Source: Psychrobacter sp. FME13 (GTDB lineage Bacteria > Pseudomonadota > Gammaproteobacteria > Pseudomonadales > Moraxellaceae). Taken from it: a stretch of 39,025 nt of DNA. The stretch covers positions 1 through 39,025 of the forward strand of contig NZ_RRYV01000019.1 of NCBI RefSeq assembly GCF_014861395.1, written 5' to 3'. The position numbers were made by a program, and so were the translations under genes. Position 1 is the stretch's first letter; the number at the start of each line of letters is the position of its first letter. This document shows positions 34,855 through 39,025 of the stretch, in pieces. The notes below the pieces were generated by a model that was not told the DNA's origin, searched no databases, and saw only the letters and a program-made list of their open reading frames with translations.

Positions 34855-36765
34855 TTAGCGCTCTACTTGGCTTACGTCACGTATTGCACCAGTATCGGCA
34901 CTGGTAGTCATGGCTGCATAAGCACGTAATGCAGGAGTAACGTAACGCTCACGGCTTACAGGTTTCCAAGCATCACGACCACGAGCTTCCATAGCTTCAC
35001 GGCGTTCTGCCAAAGCTTCATCGCTCACTTGGATGTTGATAGTACGGTTAGGAATGTCAATATGAATGGTATCACCTTCTTCTACCAGACCAATCGCACC
35101 ACCTTCAGCAGCTTCAGGGCTGGCATGACCAATAGATAGGCCAGATGTACCGCCAGAGAAACGCCCATCAGTCAGTAGCGCACATTTTTTACCCAAACCT
35201 TTTGACTTCAGGTAAGTTGTTGGATAAAGCATCTCTTGCATACCTGGGCCACCTTTAGGGCCTTCGTAACGAATGATTACTACATCACCGGCAACGATTT
35301 GGTCATCCAAGATAGCTGCAACGGCATCATCTTGCGATTCAAATAGACGCGCGCGGCCAGTAAATACCAAAATACTGTCATCAACGCCAGCTGTTTTTAC
35401 CACACAGCCACGCTCAGCAATGTTGCCATACAGTACTGCTAAGCCGCCATCTTGTGAATAAGCATGAGTAACGCTACGGATACAGCCTGATTCGCGATTA
35501 ACATCGAGATTAGACCATTCTTTGGATTGTGAAAAGGCTTGTGTCGTACGAATACCACCAGGTGCAGCAACATATAGTGCTCGCGCTTCAGCATTGTCTG
35601 GATTCATGATATCCCATGTGTCGATGGCTTCTTTCATCGTTGCACTATGGATAGTTGGGAGGTCAGTGGTTAGTAAGCCTGCACGGTCAAGCTCAGCAAG
35701 CAATGCCATTACGCCACCAGCTCGGTGCACATCTTCCATATGATATTTCTGTGAAGCAGGTGCGACTTTAGAGAGGCAAGGCACGCCGCGGCTTAGACGA
35801 TCGATATCGGCCATTTTAAAATCAACTTCCGCTTCATTGGCCGCTGCTAGCAAATGCAAGATAGTATTGGTTGATCCACCCATCGCGATATCTAAGCTCA
35901 TGGCATTTTCAAAAGCCGCTTTGGTCGCGATAGAGCGTGGTAGCACTGAGTCATCATCTTGCTCATAACGGCGTTTGGCCAAAGAGACAATCGTACGACC
36001 AGCCTTTAAGAACAATTCACGGCGCATCGCATGAGTTGCTAGTAATGAGCCATTACCTGGCAATGATAGCCCTAATGCTTCGGTCAAACAGTTCATTGAG
36101 TTGGCAGTAAACATACCAGAGCAAGAGCCACAAGTGGGGCAGGCTGAGCTTTCGATGGCCAAGACATCTTCGTCACTGATATTATCGTCAGCAGCATCCA
36201 TCATCGCATCGACTAAATCAAGCTTACGAATCGCATTAACTTTATTGTCAGTGGTATGTGTACCGTTGCCACCATCGTTATTGTGGCTTTGTGCGACAGT
36301 ACTGGCAATGACTTTACCGGCTTCCATAGGTCCGCCAGAGACGAACACAACAGGAATGTTTAAGCGCATCGCTGCCATTAACATGCCTGGGGTGATTTTA
36401 TCGCAGTTAGAAATACAGACTAAAGCATCTGCGCAGTGAGCATTGACCATGTACTCGACAGAATCGGCAATTAAGTCACGACTTGGTAGCGAATACAGCA
36501 TACCGCTATGGCCCATCGCAATACCATCATCGACAGCAATAGTATTGAATTCTTTGGCCACGCCACCTGCCTGCTCAATCTCACGTGCGACCAGTTGACC
36601 TAAGTCTTTTAAATGCACGTGACCTGGTACGAACTGGGTAAATGAGTTGGCAATAGCAATAATAGGTTTGCCAAAGTCGCCATCAGTCATGCCAGTTGCA
36701 CGCCATAGTGCGCGTGCACCTGCCATATTACGACCACCGGTAGAGGTTTTTGAGCGATAATCCAT
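34855..36765 (-). CDS. ilvD: Dihydroxy-acid dehydratase
   Basis: IlvD dehydrates 2,3-dihydroxy-3-methylbutanoate and -pentanoate to the 2-keto acids in valine and isoleucine synthesis, using an iron-sulfur cluster. Cluster and metal motifs are NCDKITPGM with C121, and [17 protein letters not shown] with C209, C212 and C215. The N-terminus [20 protein letters not shown] and the [20 protein letters not shown] region are equally clear. At 636 residues it is about 20 longer than E. coli IlvD, largely through an Asn/Asp-rich insertion at about residues 160-190. The start has TAAGGAATATCAC before ATG. No other branched-chain gene is nearby, so the pathway is scattered. Expression control is not visible. 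Confidence 0.96.
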   Translation of the reverse strand: MDYRSKTSTGGRNMAGARALWRATGMTDGDFGKPIIAIANSFTQFVPGHVHLKDLGQLVAREIEQAGGVAKEFNTIAVDDGIAMGHSGMLYSLPSRDLIADSVEYMVNAHCADALVCISNCDKITPGMLMAAMRLNIPVVFVSGGPMEAGKVIASTVAQSHNNDGGNGTHTTDNKVNAIRKLDLVDAMMDAADDNISDEDVLAIESSACPTCGSCSGMFTANSMNCLTEALGLSLPGNGSLLATHAMRRELFLKAGRTIVSLAKRRYEQDDDSVLPRSIATKAAFENAMSLDIAMGGSTNTILHLLAAANEAEVDFKMADIDRLSRGVPCLSKVAPASQKYHMEDVHRAGGVMALLAELDRAGLLTTDLPTIHSATMKEAIDTWDIMNPDNAEARALYVAAPGGIRTTQAFSQSKEWSNLDVNRESGCIRSVTHAYSQDGGLAVLYGNIAERGCVVKTAGVDDSILVFTGRARLFESQDDAVAAILDDQIVAGDVVIIRYEGPKGGPGMQEMLYPTTYLKSKGLGKKCALLTDGRFSGGTSGLSIGHASPEAAEGGAIGLVEEGDTIHIDIPNRTINIQVSDEALAERREAMEARGRDAWKPVSRERYVTPALRAYAAMTTSADTGAIRDVSQVER

Positions 36766-36945
36766 GTGATATTCCTTACAAATAGGCTAGGTTCGTTAAA
36801 ATGTGCAGCATCAGCCGTGATGTCAATAGTGTGCTTTTTATACGGTTTGAGGACTAGTGAATAATACTAGGTCGCTACCATACCATTAGCTATGAATAGC
36901 TGAAAATAATTCGCTGCTTGTGATAAAAAATAGGACGGATAAGTA

Positions 36946-37728
36946 CTACTCCAAACGTTCTAATATGGCTGTTTCAAACCAAGGTAGCTCGGCTTTATCT
37001 TTGTCCAGTTTGGCGATAATCGCTAAAGCATGAGTGGCCGGTAAAAGCTGATAGTCTGTACTGGTCTCAATCGTTAATATCGATTCCGTGCCATTGTGTT
37101 GTTCGTCGATACTAATTAAGGGTTGACGGTTGTTTTTATAGAGTACATCTATACGGCCAAAAAACTGCCAATCTTTAAATGCGGTAGTGAGCGCGTCTGT
37201 TGCCTCTTTAGTATAAATTTGCTGTGCGTCTTTGCCCGTATTGGTCCAATGCAGCCGTACAGCCAATTGCAATGTTTCACTGAATACGACCAGTGAGCCG
37301 ACGACCTTTACCTGCCAAGGGTTAGCAAGCAGTGTGGCATCAATCCCGATGAGCTTAGCAGCTGCTTGAGCCGTCATCGGTGTGTTAAATTGCGCTAATA
37401 GAGCAGGTGTCAGTGGATGTGTTTGTTTGATACTGTCTTCTAAGCTGTCATAATGATACAGAAAAGGTAGCGGTAAATCTTGAGTGACGGTTTTTTTGCT
37501 GATTTTACAGTTATGAATTCGCCATGCAATGGTTTTGTCAGTCAGTACGTCTGCTAAAATAATACTGTTTGGCGCAAGCATTTGAGTCGCATTCTGCGTG
37601 CTTGTTTGTTCAGTATTACTAGCAGATATCATATCATCGGATGTGGTCGTTGATAGTGTGGTATCAAGATGTACATTAGCGTAATTGTTATTTGATTGAG
37701 AGGTCAAAGTAGGCGAGTTCATAAACAT
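36946..37728 (-). CDS. Unrecognised protein, 260 aa
   Basis: No family was recognised. The first 50 residues are Ser/Thr/Asn-rich and look disordered; the rest is a mixed alpha/beta soluble domain beginning LAPNSIILADVLTDKTIAWR and ending ELPWFETAILERLE. There is no signal peptide or membrane helix, and no cysteine cluster (one Cys, in HNCKIS). The start is uncertain: MFM at 37728 or the Met two codons later, neither with a good ribosome binding site. Good codon use and length favour a real gene. It is followed by ilvD in the same direction after 180 bases, and its promoter side is the spacer occupied by the family B MITE at 37909. Confidence 0.6.
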   Translation of the reverse strand: MFMNSPTLTSQSNNNYANVHLDTTLSTTTSDDMISASNTEQTSTQNATQMLAPNSIILADVLTDKTIAWRIHNCKISKKTVTQDLPLPFLYHYDSLEDSIKQTHPLTPALLAQFNTPMTAQAAAKLIGIDATLLANPWQVKVVGSLVVFSETLQLAVRLHWTNTGKDAQQIYTKEATDALTTAFKDWQFFGRIDVLYKNNRQPLISIDEQHNGTESILTIETSTDYQLLPATHALAIIAKLDKDKAELPWFETAILERLE

Positions 37729-37908
37729 GGTGTTATTAAAATAGAGGGTTAATATAACATTTTAAGGGCATGGCTCGCCAATAAATTGCTTAATTGTTAA
37801 CGTAATTTACTGGTATTATTTTTTATAGTGAGCATGGTAGTAACTTGTGCTTAGCCTATATTTCGTCCACTATATTACGCACGCTTCAATCTGTTTTAAA
37901 CAATAAAC

Positions 37909-38235
37909 AGGGCGTGTTGAACATTCAAATGTGGTGCTGGCAGTGACTATTTTTTAGACAATATGCAGTGAAATTTTTGATACCTAGTCATTCTAGGTGA
38001 AACAATTTCGCCATGTATTGGCAAAAAAGAGTACTGCCCTCCACTCGAGCATAGCTCTCGCCTTGCAAACGGGCAAAGCAGTGCTTTGCTGGATCCGTTC
38101 TCAAGGCTGATGCTAAAATCACCCCAAACGTCGTTACAAGCCTAGTTAAGGTCTCGACATTATCGTCGGCTTGCGCCTAGTTTGGTGCAATTTTAGCGAT
38201 CAGCAGCCCTAATATTTGAATGTTCAACACGCCCT
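37909..38235. mobile_element. Family B MITE, complete copy (327 bp)
   Basis: The two ends form a perfect 22-base inverted repeat (37909-37930 and 38214-38235) beginning AGGGCGTGTTGAACATTCAA. CCCTAG stands at the right boundary. There is no coding capacity. Inside are two smaller hairpins: ACCTAG-TCATT-CTAGGT at 37982-37998, and GCAAAGCA-G-TGCTTTGC at 38073-38089, which AACGG and CCGTT can extend. The element lies in the divergent spacer between the unrecognised gene and the HIT gene, ending 33 bases before the HIT start codon, so it must contain or displace part of that promoter. Seventeen of 22 terminal bases equal those of the IS5-type element at 38921. Confidence 0.85.
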
Positions 38236-38268
38236 AGTAACGACAACATTACATTGAAAGGAATAATA

Positions 38269-38712
38269 ATGACTGATATTAATCAACAAGCCACAGCGTA
38301 CGATGACAACAATATTTTTGCCAAAATGCTAACCAGTGATATTCCGTGTCATAAAGTGTATGAGGATGATAAAACCCTAGCCTTTATGGATATCATGCCG
38401 CAAGCGGAAGGTCATGTATTGGTAATACCGAAACAAAAAGCTGTTGATTTGGCCGACCTTGAACCAGAGTATGCAGCTGCTGTTTTGATGACATCTCAAA
38501 AAGTCATGCAGGCGCAGCGCCAAGTGTTTGCGCGTGAAGGAATTATTCAAATGCAGCTAAATGGTGCGCAAGCAGGGCAAACAGTGTTCCATTATCATGT
38601 ACATCTTATTCCTACCAATATCCATGAGCTAGGTCATCATGCTGCTGTAATGGCCGATCATGAGCAGTTGGCCAAACTTGCCCAACAACTAGCTTCTGCT
38701 ATTACTGGTTAG
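38269..38712 (+). CDS. HIT-family (histidine triad) nucleotide-binding protein
   Basis: The 147-residue protein has the triad motif H108-Y-H110-V-H112-L in TVFHYHVHLIPTNIHELGHH and the family start DNNIFAKMLTSDIPCHKVYE, followed by AFMDIMPQAEGHVLVIPKQK. HIT proteins hydrolyse nucleoside phosphoramidates or related adenylated compounds. It is closer to the Fhit/Hint-like bacterial group with a Cys in the early strand than to GalT. The open frame extends to a TTG at 38254, but the ATG at 38269 has AAAGGAATAATA before it and is preferred. Its upstream region is largely the family B MITE. A terminator follows at 38772. Confidence 0.93.
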   Translation: MTDINQQATAYDDNNIFAKMLTSDIPCHKVYEDDKTLAFMDIMPQAEGHVLVIPKQKAVDLADLEPEYAAAVLMTSQKVMQAQRQVFAREGIIQMQLNGAQAGQTVFHYHVHLIPTNIHELGHHAAVMADHEQLAKLAQQLASAITG

Positions 38713-38771
38713 TATTTAATACACCATATTCGTTATTAGTTGCTTTTAATAGCGATTATCAGCCCGGTATG

Positions 38772-38800
38772 AAAAAGGTCGCCTGCAAGCGGCCTTTTTT
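38772..38800 (+). terminator. Terminator after the HIT gene
   Basis: AAAAAGGTCGC pairs with GCGGCCTTTTT (one T-G pair) around a six-base loop and ends in T6, 60 bases after the stop codon. Confidence 0.8.
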
Positions 38801-38920
38801 GTTATTTGGTAATAGTCAGGTAACAAATGTTAAAATAATGTTACATCTTAGGTCGAATATTAGGGTCATCACGATAAATATGCTACATATAACCGCATGT
38901 TGTTCCATTGTTATTTTAAT

Positions 38921-39025
38921 AGGGTGTGTATAGAATTCAAATCAGGGGCAACCAGATAAAGACACAAGCAAGCATTACCGCCGCTGCATAGCTATCTTTG
39001 AGCTTATCATATCGCGTGGCAATGC
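38921..39025 (-). mobile_element. IS5-family insertion sequence, 3' end, cut by the window
   Basis: The minus strand encodes the end of a transposase, ATRYDKLKDSYAAAVMLACV then FIWLPLI and a TGA at 38937-38939, the common C-terminus of IS5-family (IS427-like) transposases. The element boundary is AGGGTGTGTATAGAATTCAA from 38921, directly after the stop. Its outer bases agree with the ends of both MITE families in this window. Most of the element, including the DDE residues, lies outside. Confidence 0.85.
38937..39025 (-). CDS. IS5-family transposase, C-terminal fragment
   Basis: Only the last 29 codons are present and they match the tail of IS5-type DDE transposases (ATRYDKL, then ACVFIWLPL). 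The frame is open at the window edge and ends at 38937-38939. Whether the full transposase is intact cannot be judged. Confidence 0.8.
   Translation of the reverse strand, partial: IATRYDKLKDSYAAAVMLACVFIWLPLI

Noticed and set aside
36101..36439. 112-codon frame opposite ilvD
   Set aside because: It overlaps conserved ilvD motifs on the other strand; no start signal or recognisable protein.

Overview
The window looks like chromosomal DNA of a gammaproteobacterium of the Moraxellaceae, most probably Psychrobacter. The proteins read like that genus, the base composition is moderately AT-rich, and the gene order rsmG-parA-parB, exbB-exbD-msbA-lpxK-kdsB and holB-pilZ fits the wider Pseudomonadales. 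The genus call is recognition from the sequence, not a database result.

Layout. 1-430: the start of a broken DUF11-like surface protein gene. 430-1830: gene-poor DNA with a 172-bp MITE (here 'family A') and a likely 56-residue membrane peptide. 1831-6373: aceE-aceF (pyruvate dehydrogenase E1 and E2). 6514-8721: ompW, a small Cys-rich membrane protein and a voltage-gated-type K+ channel. 8816-13752: three leftward genes, a TerD-family protein, a WYL-type regulator and a large Lon-like protease. 14074-17110: rsmG, parA, parB. 17196-22767: exbB, exbD, msbA, lpxK, kdsB, the lipid A/Kdo export and synthesis block. 22855-24439: holB and pilZ. 24590-25669: ppk2, leftward. 25912-31005: a thiolase, diverging from a two-domain FabG and a MaoC hydratase, which together could supply three steps of a fatty acyl cycle. 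31080-34573: a DUF442-type phosphatase, a beta-lactamase-fold hydrolase and a CPA1 Na+/H+ antiporter. 34855-37728: ilvD and an unrecognised protein. 37909-38235: a second MITE ('family B') in front of a HIT-family gene. 38921-39025: the end of an IS5-family insertion sequence, cut by the window edge.

Most genes are ordinary housekeeping genes. The unexplained structure is in the repeats. The MITE ends and the IS end share an AGGGYRTGT start and an ATTCAA core. Besides the two complete MITEs, separate left and right MITE ends lie in correct inverted orientation on either side of two single chromosomal genes: family A ends around the Lon-like protease (10839 and 13891) and family B ends around lpxK (20526 and 21877). 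Each gene therefore looks like cargo between transposon termini, although paired decayed insertions are a simpler alternative.

No CRISPR array, tRNA, rRNA, prophage or classical parS palindrome was seen.
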